From Aedes albopictus (Eukaryota > Arthropoda > Insecta > Diptera > Culicidae): a DNA stretch of 64,000 bases. Of the stretch, positions 36,021 through 47,517 are shown piece by piece. The notes beneath the pieces were generated by a model. That model saw only the letters and a list, made by a program, of their open reading frames with translations, made no database searches and was not told the origin of the DNA. The stretch covers positions 1,713,977 to 1,777,976 of the forward strand of contig NC_085137.1 of assembly GCF_035046485.1 (NCBI RefSeq), in the 5' to 3' direction. Numbering within the stretch: position 1 is the stretch's first letter; every line of letters begins with the position of its first letter. The position numbers and the translations under genes are program-made.

Positions 36021-38603
36021 ACTCTCACAAAAATCACGAATTATTTTTCTACGTGATCCGCTAAATCGTCAGGTAAGAAAATAATGTTGAATATCGAAAA
36101 TCAATTTGCAAGCACTTTTCAAGGTGAAATTATCCGTTTCTCAACTCGGCCGGCCATATTCAAAACAATGTGGAGCAAAGAAAACGCGTGACAGTTTTGA
36201 AAACGCAGCCACTCGCGCGCATCGCCTGCTATGATCCCGTGTGCATCCACCAAAAAATAAAGCCAATCAAATCAAAACCACCAAAACAAGTCGTAAAATA
36301 AGGTTGGAATGGTTTACACTTTGAAATGCTTTATTTTCTATTTCATAAAAAGCTAGGTATTTACTTAACAAATTGCACACCTTCGCTTCTTATCGACTAT
36401 CATAAGCAATAAAAACGTTTTTCCATAATGTTTAGCTAAGACAAAATATCCATTCTCCCATTATAAACAAACAGATAGTGCCGGCATTTTATCACAGCGC
36501 ATACAACTTCCATATGAATCAGGCTAAACTTAACTAACGCCCACCGCCATATACCGAGATTTTAGGAGCGGTAGGCCGTCCGGAGGAGGCATCGCCGCAA
36601 ACTTTGTAAACGTTTTGAATAAAAATTGTGTTAATTGAAATGAACAATCCTCCGCTGAGTCGAGAGAAGCCACGCGAAATGCTCAAGAAAAGCGCTCCGT
36701 TCGTTCGCGCGCCCGGAATCATCCAAAGCCTACTACTGTTTTTCAGCTCACTTTGTTACGCTGATTTTATAACACTCGTTTGTTCCTACACACAGAGTTG
36801 CCAACTTCCAACACCGAGCTTTGGAGTTTTCTGTCGGCCGTACTAAACTTTTATAATTATTTGTTTTGTTTATATTCCGACTCCGGTCCGGATCTGGAGA
36901 TTAGGTTTGGCGCGATGCTCTGCTCCACCCTTTCCCTCGAACAGAAGCTGGGCTGGGAGCCATTCGAGGCGAGAAAATTAAAATCGACGGTTTGTTGGAG
37001 AGCTTGTAAAATTAAATGTATAATTTTCTCTTTCAATATGATCTCATAGCGTTCGTTTGCCGGAGGTTGGATGAGGCGGCGCGGTACTGTTTTGTTCAAT
37101 GAGAAGTGAAATAAAGCACACCGTTGCCTCGCCGCCTGCCTATCGTAATCATCATTGGCAGTGAAACGGAATGGTCCAGTTTTGGACCGGTAAATCTAAC
37201 TTCGTGAGCAAGTGCCTGCTATGATGCTGAAGGTGTTTATTTCATTACAGACTCGAATGGGTGAAAAGGAAAGCGAAAGTTTGTTTCAATGGGGTCTTAC
37301 CATTCCTGGGTTGTAATTTTTGGATGAGTGCTTGAATTGACAACTGTTCAAGTAATTCACGACACAAACGTCAAACAGTTCTAAACAATCGAAGCAAGCA
37401 CAATTGCCCTAGAAATGATTCAATTATGATGCAAAAGAGTAGGCTGTGGAGAAAGCATACTGAGTTTCATCTTGAAGGGTGACGCTGTTCTACGTTTATC
37501 TTCAGAAGAATTTCCCAAGTCAGGCCAAACATTTCAATAAGTCCTATCTGCATTTGAGAGGCTCTCTTTGTTCACTTTCTCTTTCAATTATTGCAATGTA
37601 ATGGTACACTTTTCAACTATTTTGGCAGTACAAATCAAAAGACGATTGTTTTGACCATCGTTCAATGCAAGGAGACATTCATAATACAAATAAACGGCTG
37701 AGATATTAACGAAAAAAAGGGAAACCAAATAGGACCTTTAGACATGTTTGGCCTGAAGTAACAGAACTAGCTGAATAGCAGTTTCTTAAGCTTTAGTGGT
37801 TTGTTCCACTTATGCAGCAAAAATGTATGCTGGGTTGCACCAAAGTCCCCGAACAATCGCTCATCATCGTGGCGTGGTACAACGATCGCAATTGTTCTCA
37901 CGCTTACGGTATACGGGATGAACGTTTTGCTAGGAATACTTACAGCTAGGGTCGGCTGACCTATACTGAATATGTACATTGCTAACATTATATGGCTGAA
38001 GACATTGACAAACGCCCTGGGATATAACAGCAAAAGGAAAGTTGGAACGATAATCTCCGTCCTCAATTGGGAGCCTCACCCTACTTGGGGGACGCATAAT
38101 AAATGAGCCCTAATATTTTGTATGATACATGAATGCGAAGGCGGACCACCCTGTGCAGCAAGGTAGGGTCTGTAGTAAGACGATATCTACTGGGACAGAT
38201 CAATACCACAATCTGGACCCTTTAGCTGGGACCAATTCATCAGCATTGTGTTTGGTCTAGATATGGAATATCGTTGATTTTTTTTAAATTAAGTGAATAA
38301 CATTGCGTCGCTACAATCTCTTCCACTTTTAATGTTCAAATTTCTGTGACACCTAGGCCTGAAAGAATGTAGAGATCTCTATGCACTTTCTTAGGTGTCT
38401 ACTTTCCCATACCTCAGTTGTCGCAAGGACGTGGCCAGAGCAGCATCTGACCGTTGGAGGATTGCGTCAATGTTGTCTTAGAGTCAGAGATTGATCCCAA
38501 ATCTTTGTGCTTTGGTAAAGGACGGGAAGGAGGCAATTTTCATAATAGCAGCGGTCCTGGACTGTACTACCCTTGGTACTACCCACAGATTTGTGCGACT
38601 TGC
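36021..38603. other. Unassigned sequence
   Basis: No supported gene or mobile element. The stretch 36530-37100 is less AT-rich and non-repetitive. Short frames overlap on both strands without domains. Confidence 0.3.
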
Positions 38604-38864
38604 TTAAGGAGAATCTTCAGAGAATACAAACATGGCTGCCACGATGGCCGACTTGGACCCCTACTCACATTTTCAAAAGCATCAGTCTTAGAAATTCGTA
38701 AACAAATGCGCTCGATTTGGAAAAGCTGCCTCTTTTTGCTAGTGAGCAAAGCCAGAATAAAAAAGTGCGGCTTAGTCCGATGCTTCGCTCGTCAGATTTG
38801 TGCCTCTGAAGTTTGTACATTTGTATGCAAAATTGCAATGGGATTTTTTGATGTTTCACCTTAA
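38604..38864. mobile_element. TTAA-flanked MITE, copy 2
   Basis: TTAA at 38604-38607 and 38861-38864 bounds a diverged copy of the 29330 element. Shared words include ATGGCYGCCACRATGGCCGA, ATTCGTAAACAAA, GTGAGCAA and AGATTTGTGC. Its ends are eroded (GGAGAATC; GTTTCACC). A 136-codon open frame (38454-38864) runs across the element and its flank and is not a gene. Confidence 0.7.
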
Positions 38865-38999
38865 TGCTAATGCTAACTCTGCAAATCTTCCTATACCTAT
38901 TTTTGAGTATTTGAATCAAATTTTTATCCTGAACTTTTCCAAAGACTGCTCCTGCAATTACTACCGAATAAACATCGCACAAAAATGTCTTCATTTATA

Positions 39000-39480
39000 T
39001 GAAACGACAAAAAGCAAATAGTAGGCGGCGATCAATGTGGCGACAGCTGTGGCGCCGAAAAGAGATGTCATTTCAATATGCAACTTCCGTTGCCTTGCAA
39101 CCACCTGACGGACAAAGTCGAGGCCAACGTTGATGGGAAAATAATAAAACACAGGCCAACGGATTGCTGCGATGCATCGTGCGATGGAGGAAAAACATCT
39201 GCCCGCAAAAGTTGAACGCAAGTTTGTAGCGTGAAGCTTTCAGTGCTGCTGTACATTACCGCAGGAAAAATGCGTTCAAAATAGTTTGAATCTAAAACCA
39301 GAAACTACAAATAGTAGGCGGCATTTGAAAAACCAGCATCCGTTGCCTTGCAACCGCCTGACGATGTCGAGACCTACGTCGATGGGATAACCGATTGCTG
39401 CGATGAAATGAGGGAAAACATCTGCCCGGAAAAGTTGAGTGCAAGTTTTGGAGCTTTCAGTGCTGCTGTACAATGTTTCT
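39000..39480. repeat. Tandem duplication of a unit of about 300 bp
   Basis: CAAATAGTAGGCGGC (39016, 39310), CCGTTGCCTTGCAACC, GATGGGATAA / GATGGGAAAA, GATTGCTGCGATG, AAACATCTGCCCG and CTTTCAGTGCTGCTGTACA occur twice in the same order. Open frames cross both copies on both strands, but indels change phase between copies, so coding is not supported. Confidence 0.7.
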
Positions 39481-41440
39481 ATGCTTTGACTGAAACATGG
39501 CACGCTACAAGCTTTGAGAGTTGCTTGCTTTGCCTGCGGAGCTCTGGTGGTGGTTTTCTCAACCAACTTACCCCTGGTGGCCAGAATCGAAAGCTTCGGA
39601 AAGCTTTCCGTGCGATTCAACACTTCACAGATAGAGGCGCTGCTGTGCGCAGCTACGGACGAATGCAATTTTGCATCGTCAGAGTGCATTCATTACTCAA
39701 TCGAGTTTTATTTTGTCACAGAAAATCCCCTCACCACATGAAATGTGGCTGATCATCAATGAATGTGGTCAATGGATTTTTTCATTTGTTTTTTTTTTTT
39801 CGGGTAGCCAGGATGGTTATCCTTACCGTTAATTAAACGTATTAGAATCAATGTGAGCAACGTCCAGCTTTTGGCAAGGAACATGATACGAAATTTGATA
39901 TTCTCATTTTCACCCTAGGCAACAGTACAGTAGGCCGTGTACATTCGGTTGCTAAGCAGCACTGCACTATTCAGCCGGTAAAGGGATAAAATCACAAGTC
40001 TGCGATGGTCAGGTCAGGATGGGAGGTAAGCCTCAAGTGAGAACATACCGGAGAAAATCCCATTAACCATGTATCATCATTTTCATTGGCCTTGGCTCAT
40101 TGTTGTTTGATCCTTTCGCAGCCGGTCGCTCGGTAGATGAAAGGTGGAGTTAAACTCAAAAATTTAACCCATACAATCCTTTATGCTTCCGCTTTGTTAC
40201 ACAATTCCCGCTATGGAATGCGAGGGGTTTGAATCAATCGAGGAGGACATGGATTTTTTTTTGTTCTCGCTGGAAGGGTAATTATAAACTCACGTCCAAA
40301 TATTTCATGTTTTTGCGCGGCAATCCGATACCATTGCTGAAGCATTTTCGAGCTAAATTCTAACAAAAAAAACATTTCCACTCAGAATTTATGATTTATG
40401 GATTACTCTCAATAATAGAGGGATATTGTTTCGGAAATAAATCATATTTCGGTGTGATCCAGCGAAACAGATGGGCCATCTGTCGCAGCAATCCACGACG
40501 AAACGGATCAACTCCAAAACTGTCAAGTAATCTCCCACCAGTGGTTACTTGGATCCCCCTGTGCTGGAAAGAAGAATACAAATGACACTCGCGACAGGGG
40601 CAACCCATCATCGCTTTATTGACCACCGGGTCTCCTCGGAAGCGATATATTTCATCGTCTTACAGCCGGGCTGAGGCTGCCGCGCCGGGCGCGTAGGAGG
40701 AGATTCGTTTCAACAAAAGCCGACGACGCAGGTACCACTCTTCTGTCTGTTGTTGCTTTTGTGGGTTTCTCCAAAGAAAACCACGCGTGGCATGGCGATC
40801 TCAGCAACCAGTCAGCAACATAGAGAGAGGGTAAGGTGAGAAGAAATTAAGTGATACCTAAGCTGCTTTACACCCCCTTCTCGTTTACTGTTCAGCCAGC
40901 GAAGCAGGCGTTGTTGTTGTGCTTGCTGACGACAAGTTGATCGCAGTAGCCCGTCGGTTACCCGGTTTATTGTTGATGTTTTTTTTTTTCATGACATACT
41001 TTGTTGCTCTGCGGTAAGTATCCTTAGCCGGGCCAAACAAACGAACGACCCTACTTCTCAATTTTCTTGTTATAAAATTACACAATCTTCGCCAGGCGCT
41101 TCTGGCTGGCTGGCTGGCTGGCTGGCGCTGTGGCAAACAACCATTCCTTTCCAGCGCAGGGAACCAAGGGAGAAACCGGGCTAATCTTGTTTCAACCTTA
41201 ACCTTTCCCAACCCGAAGATTGCTGCTGGCGTTTTGCGTTTGCTTCTCGCAAGCAAGCAAGGTGAGAGGATATAATGCTGCCGTCATCGTCGTAGTAGGT
41301 ATCCCTCGCCGACGACGACGAGACGCCTGCTGGGTTTCCTGTGTCAGATTTGCATAATTTTCAAAGGGAAATTGATTTCAGCGACGCGTCGTTGAAAAAC
41401 AGGACCGTTGTCTCTTGGAAGAAACTGTTTGTCTTTCAAA
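39481..41440. other. Unassigned, less AT-rich sequence with a GGCT microsatellite
   Basis: No gene is supported. A (GGCT)n run lies at about 41106-41125, and GAC/GTC trinucleotide runs at 41280-41330. This may be host intronic or regulatory DNA. Confidence 0.3.
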
Positions 41441-41940
41441 GTGGACATTTCTGTATTTCTGAGGAGTTCATTCAGGGGTTTCCTAAGAAGTTCTTCCAGG
41501 CATTTCTCTTGGAACTCCTACAGAAATTCCTCTTAAAATTTTATAAGTAATTACTCCAGGATTTCCTGTAGAAATACTTCCACTGTCAAGCTCCTGCACG
41601 AATTCATACAAAAGCTTTTTTTTTCTTCAAAAACTGTTAAGGAGTTGTATAGACACATATTACTCCAGTTATTAATGCCCTCATGACTCCTGAAGTTCTA
41701 GCACATATTCTTCCATGACTTCCTTCAGAATTTGCTGCTTCATAAGTTTATTCAAGAACTTCTCTAGAATGTCTCAATTCAGGAATTTCTCTTTGAGTTT
41801 TTCCAGGAATTTCTTTGGAAGTCCGTCCAGAAACTTTAATAAAAGTTCATTCAGGAATTCCTCGAGAAGTTTATTCGGGAATTCCTCTAGAAGTTTATTC
41901 AACAATTCCTTTGGTAGTTTCTGTAGTGATCGGAATATTA
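41441..41940. repeat. Degenerate array, C-rich strand
   Basis: GAATTCCTCNAGAAGTTTATTC-like units repeat. The resulting open frame (41715-41948) is rich in S-R-N-F-S and is a repeat artefact. Confidence 0.6.
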
Positions 41941-42596
41941 TTGGATAGTTTTTGTGAATGATTTCATTTTCAATTCAAAACGCTTTACATTTTCATCATC
42001 GCGAAAGCTAACCAACAAACTGACGTTCACATTCGAATCCTGATTATAGATGCCTACTATGATTCAACTTTCTCTATAACGACGACGGTCTTCACAATTC
42101 ACATCTCTACTCCTTGATGCATTTGCTTATGTTGTAGTTTCTTGAACAGGATTATATTCTTATCCTATATTTATTATCCCTCATGATCCCTACAGTTTCT
42201 ACAAGAATTTCTCTACAAATTTCTTCAATAACATTTGTGCACTTGAAATTTGTTGCGATCAAGCGGGAACTCCAAGAATGCGATCTGACTTTACACTTTG
42301 ACATTACTGAACAAGTGACGACGACGTGACGCGGGTGACTATGATTCACCACGCCTACTAGATCACTTTTAATGTTCCATGCGTCGTTGCTGGCTGCTGA
42401 ATAATACTGATATGAAACTACTATTATCACACAATATTTGAAGAAGTTTATTCATGAATTGGGGTCTTCAAATCAATCTCACTACAAGTCTTCAGCAAAG
42501 TTGGTCATAAAGTCGTTTTCTTCATAAACACAAGTAGTTTAGTTTGCAATTTCGCCGCTGTGACACTAGTGGACATTTAAAAATATCCATCAGCTC

Positions 42597-43600
42597 TAAT
42601 CACTTGAATGTGATGTGAACTAGATCTGAATCACTTGAATATGAAGTAAATGATACTCGAATCACTTGAATATGAAGTGAATCAGACTATAATCACTTGA
42701 ATATGAAGTGAATCAGACTATAATCAGTTGAATATGAAGTGAATCGGACCATAATCACTTGAATATGAAGTGAATCAGACTATAATCAGTTGAATATGAA
42801 GTGAATCGGACCATAATCACTTGAATATGAAGTGAACTAGACCTGTATCATTTGAATATGAAGTAAATGATACTCGAATCACTTGAATATGAAGTGAATC
42901 AGACTATAATCACTTGAATATGAAGTGAATCAGACTATAATCAGTTGAATATGAAGTGAATCGGACCATGATCACTTAAATATGAAGTGAACTAGACCTG
43001 AACCACTAGAATATGAAGTAAATGATACTCGAATTACTTGAATATGAAGTGAATCAGACCATAGTCACTTGAATATGAAGTGAACTAAACCTGAATCACT
43101 AGAATATGAAGTAAATGATACTCGAATCACTTGAATATGAAGTGAATCAGGCCATAATCACTTGAATATGAAGTAAATCAGACCCTTATCACTTGAATAT
43201 GAAGTAAATGATACCTGAATCACTTGAACATGAAGTGAATCAGACCATAACCACTTGAACAGAAAGTGAATCAGGCGATAATCACTTGAACCAGGCCAGA
43301 ATTACTTGAATATGAAGTAAACTAGACCTGAATCACTAGAATATGAAGTAAATGATACTTGAAAAATTTGAATATGAAGTGAATCAGGCCATTATCACTA
43401 GAACTGGACCTGAATCACTAGAATATGAAGTAAATGATACTCGAATCACTTGAATATGAAGTGAATCAGGTCATCATCACTTGAACATGAAGTAAACTAG
43501 ACCTGGATCGCTTGAATATTAATTGATCAAACCTGAATCACTAGGTAATGAATTGAATAAGACCTGAATCATTTGAATATGAAGTGAATCGGACCTGAGT
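42597..43600 (+). repeat. 31 bp tandem satellite, about 32 units
   Basis: Units of the form AATCACTTGAATATGAAGTG followed by AATCAGACTAT recur every 31 bases (for example at 42661 and 42692). A second unit type carries GTAAATGATACTCG, giving partial higher-order alternation. Units on the right are shorter or decayed. It is continuous repeat without spacers. Confidence 0.92.
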
Positions 43601-43790
43601 GCTCACCACCGTCACCTGGCGACTGAATTGCGAACCACACTACCACTTGTCTTTAAGATGTCATCGACCTTCTGAATAACTTCGTCGAAGACTTGAACTT
43701 TCTATCTTATCGGAATCACGAGATAGCAAAATGTCAACAATGCTCATTTTTACATGCTCACTAGCGTCACCTAGCGACAGAATTGCGAAC
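43601..43790 (+). repeat. Direct repeat of about 35 bp at the satellite edge
   Basis: GCTCACCACCGTCACCTGGC (43600) and GCTCACTAGCGTCACCTAGC (43756) start two copies, each ending in GAATTGCGAAC. Confidence 0.6.
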
Positions 43791-46420
43791 ATTTTGTCTT
43801 TTTTTTGCAATTTCTTCGATTTGTTATGCAATTTCTTTGGAAATTCCCCCAATAACGCCTTCGAAAATGAAAGTGGCGATGACTTTGGGAATTTCTTTGG
43901 CATTTCCGTCCGGAAATTTCTTAAAACATTTTTCAGAGCATCCTTGAAAAATTACTTCGGTGATTCATTTGGAATCTGTTTGGAATCTGTTTGGAATTTC
44001 TTTGGAATTCCCTAAGCAATCAGTTCGGGCACATTTTTTGTAAATTCTTTAGGATTTTACACGGAATTGCGTCGGCAATTTCTTTGCGGAATCTTTTGAA
44101 AGTCTCATTGAAAAATCCATGCAGAAGGAATTAACAAAATTTTTGGAAAAAAAATGCGGGGTTTTCTTTAAGAATGTGCTCGGCAATTCCTTTCGAACTT
44201 GCTTCGAAACTTTCTTCAGGAATTTCATCGACAATTTCTTAGAAAAATTATCAGGTAAATATCTTTGAGGTTTTTTCAGGAATTTCTTGGAAAAAATCTT
44301 CGGCAATTCTTTTCGGATTCCTTCAGAAATTGCTTTGGAAGCCCATTCGCTAATTCTTTTGAATTTTTTTTTGGAAATGCCTTCATTTATTACTTAGGAA
44401 AGCCCTTCAGCAATTCCTTTTGGATTTTCTTCGATGATGCTTCTGGATTCTTTTCTTGCGGGAGTTTCTTTGAGAATGTCCTCGGCAATTCCTTTCGAAC
44501 TTGCTTTGAAACTGAAAGTCTCTCTTTAATAAAGTCAAATCAATATTTTTTTTGTACGAATTTCATAGACAATTCCTTTGGACAATTTCTCAGGTAAATA
44601 TCTTTGAAGTTTTCTGGAATTTCTTTGAAAAAATCTTCGGCATTTTTTTCCGGATTGCTTTGGCAATTGCTTCAGCAATGGCTTTGAAAATTCATTCGCC
44701 AATTCTTTTGAAACTTCTATCGGAAACGCCTTCATTTATTACTTAGAAGTGCCCTTCAGCAATTCCTTTGGAAATTTATTTGACATTGTAATTGTAAAAC
44801 CGTTCGAAAATTACTATTTAAATCCTCGAGCAATTCTTTTGGGAATCCTTTCCAAAACTCCTTTACTAAATTCATTGTACGCCCTTCAGAAATTTCTTCT
44901 GAAAGTTTGCAAAAAATTCTTAGAAATTTTTTCGAAACATTAGGTTTTTTCCAGATTTTCCTTTCCAAATATCTTGATTTGTTATTTGTTTTTTTTTTTG
45001 GATTTTTCTGTGACTTCTCTGGTACTATTATGGCAATTCCATTTTCAGATTTTTTCCTGCTTGGCGCATATAATTGCCGTAGAAGCTGCCCATTAAATTT
45101 TCTAAAAAAAATAAAAGAAAATACCGAAAGATTTTCAAAAAAAGGAGAAATCCGTAGGAATTATTTTGCTTTGATTTTTAGGAGTTGGGAAATCCAGCAG
45201 AATTCCTGGAGGAGATCTACAAAAAAAAAACCACGGTAGAACTCTTTGAGAAACTCCCGGAGAAACTCCTGAAGGAACTCTTCGAGAAGATCTAAAAACT
45301 CCTAGAGGGTTTACTTCCACAGCTCCTGGAGGACCATCTTGGAGAACTTTTGGAAGAACTTTACGACTATCAAGAGAAAGTCCTAGACATGCCTCTGAAG
45401 GAACTAATGAGGAAATTTCTAAAAAAAGTCCGTGGATGAACTTTTTGAAAAACTTCTGAATGAGCTCTTCCCGGTGAACTTAAAGATACTTCAAAGAATT
45501 TTTGAAAGAATTTTAATTTTCATTTGAACCGTTAGAAATAATTCTGTAGGAATCAACGAAGAGCTTCACTAAGAGAGACCAGGTGGTACTGCTTTAAAAA
45601 CCTGGTAGAACACCTTGAGGAACTTTTCTAGAGAACTCGATGGATGAATTTCTGGAGGAGTTCTTTCATAAAATCCTGATGGTTTGCAGAACGTTTTGAA
45701 GAATCCCTAAAGGGATCGCTTGATAGATTCCTGAAAGAATTCCTAAAGTAAATTGCTATTCAAACATTCGAGAGAATTCTGAAAGAATCATAGTTGAATC
45801 CCTGATTGAATTTTTGTGGAAAACTTTGGAAAATTTCCTCGAGGGGCACTTTATGAAATTTTTAGAAAAAAAATGAAGAAAACCTGAGCTGTAAAAAACT
45901 TTCAGATGAACTTAAAGATAGGTACTTCAAAGAACTTTTGAAAAAAAAAAATCTATTCAACCACTGGAATTCTCCGTTGGAATCCCATTGAAATCGTTAA
46001 AAACAATTTTGTAGGAATCAACTAAGAGTATCATTAAGAGACCCCAGGAAGTATTGTTTAAAACTTGTAGAACTATTTAATGAACTTTTCTAGAGAACTA
46101 CATAGATAAATTTCTGGAGGAGTTCTTCCATGAAATCCAGATGGAAAAGGGATCGCTGGATAGATTCCTGAAAGAATTTTAGTAAATTGCTGTTCCAGCT
46201 GTTGGAGAGAATTCTGATAGAATCATAGTTGAATCCTTGGATGAGTTGTTGTGGAAAACTTTGGAAAGTTTATTTGAGGTGCATCTGATGAAATTGTTAA
46301 AAAAAAATGGAAGAACTTGAATGAGAAAAGTTCAGAAAGAACTCTAGTGTAATTCTACTAACTATGAACTGCCACTACAGAAATTCCAAGAGGAATTCAT
46401 AGAAGATGAAATATCTGTAA
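43791..46420. repeat. Degenerate array switching strand near 45180
   Basis: 43791-45060 consists of TTCGGNAATTCCTTTGGAAT-like units; 45180-46420 consists of the opposite-strand type, GGAGAAACTCCTGAAGGAAC. Open frames on both strands come from the periodicity. 45350-46350 also contains an internal direct repetition (for example AGTTGAATCCNTGATTGA and AACTTTGGAAAATTT-like blocks about 420 bases apart). Confidence 0.65.
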
Positions 46421-46664
46421 TTGTTGGCTCTTTTCCGTCTGGTATGACGGGAATTAGCACATATGACGAAGTAGATTTCACTCCATTCAAACTTTAAACA
46501 CATTTTAAAACCGGTTGCACTGCACCATAGTTGCTGGGGTTACAAAATGGCAGCGAGTATGGCCGCCACTCTCTCTCTCTTATACCTCCCTCCCTTCACC
46601 CTAGTCGTCGAGTAGCGCGGAAGTAAGCAAACAAATTCTCAAAATTATACGTGCTTACCTTATC

Positions 46665-47517
46665 AAAATGCACTTAGGTTGCTACTGGTGAGCATGAGCA
46701 TGAGCATGAGCATAGATGACCGTACTATTCGTAGTTGCTACTCCGTGATTGACCAGAACAATCGAAGTTGCACAAGGAACCAACAGACGGAGCTTGGGAG
46801 TAGCTTACCGTCCTCAATGTGCATCTTCGAGAATTCCAAACTTTATTAGGTCAATAACGGCGCCGGCCACGTCCTTACGGTCATCGAGGAAGGAAAGGAA
46901 TGTTATTATGACGTGCGTTGCTTACTAAAGACCGAGATCACCTCTGCGTCTCCACGTCTGTCATGGGAAGGACTTTTTGTTAGTGGGGAGGGGAAAGGGC
47001 GCATGATATGAGTTCACTTTGGTAGGTGGAGTGATTCATGCAACCCTATCACTGGCGTAGCCACGGGGGGGGTTTTAGGGTTTAAACCCCCCCCACAGCC
47101 AAAATCTGTGGTTCAAATTTTCAGTATAAAGTGGTCTGTGACGAAAAAATTTTTCGGCTGCGCCGCTATTTTCAAACTGCGCATACAATTGCTCATTACT
47201 GTTTACAAACTGTAAGTGTCAAATCAAAAAAGGTATCATTGACTGTTGAAAACCCCTCCTAGAGACAATTTCTGGCTACGCCACTGAACCCTATTAATAT
47301 CAAACCACTTATTTTCATTTGGACTAAAACAAAACATGCCGACATCGAAGATGACGAACCATTCAGATAGTTTTCGAAGTGCGAAAATTAACGAAAGAGA
47401 AAATAAAGTGATTTGAACCAACGTGGCTTTGGAACTTGGGCCGACACTTGACGTGACGAACATTTCAATGTCTGTTGACTAAAATCGCAAAAAATGCACT
47501 TAGGTTGCTACTGGTGA
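46665..47517. mobile_element. Insertion of 799 bp between 27 bp direct repeats
   Basis: A 27-base sequence starting AAAATGCACTTAGG is present at 46665-46691 and again, identical, at 47491-47517. The insert (46692-47490) starts with AGCATG microsatellite units (about 46691-46715) and holds a hAT-type MITE. Read on the minus strand, the microsatellite would be a simple-repeat 3' tail, as in some non-LTR elements. No coding domain is seen. Part of it resembles 34745-34990. Confidence 0.6.
47042..47294. mobile_element. hAT-type MITE, 8 bp target duplication
   Basis: The ends CACTGGCGTAGCCA (47050) and the complement of CAGTGGCGTAGCCAG (to 47286) are flanked by AACCCTAT at 47042-47049 and 47287-47294. 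An 8-base duplication with short ends is the hAT signature. The 237 bases are non-coding and include a G8 / C8 stem. Confidence 0.82.

Noticed and set aside
38454..38864. 136-codon plus-strand frame
   Set aside because: Its second half is the TTAA MITE, so the frame is a chance fusion.
39348..39752. 134-codon cysteine-containing frame over the tandem duplication
   Set aside because: The preceding duplicate has stops and shifts in the same frame, so there is no sign of coding constraint.
41106..41125. GGCT run as a regulatory element
   Set aside because: A simple microsatellite without supporting context.
42597..43600. CRISPR-like regular array
   Set aside because: The 31 bp units are contiguous with no unique spacers; it is a eukaryotic-type satellite.
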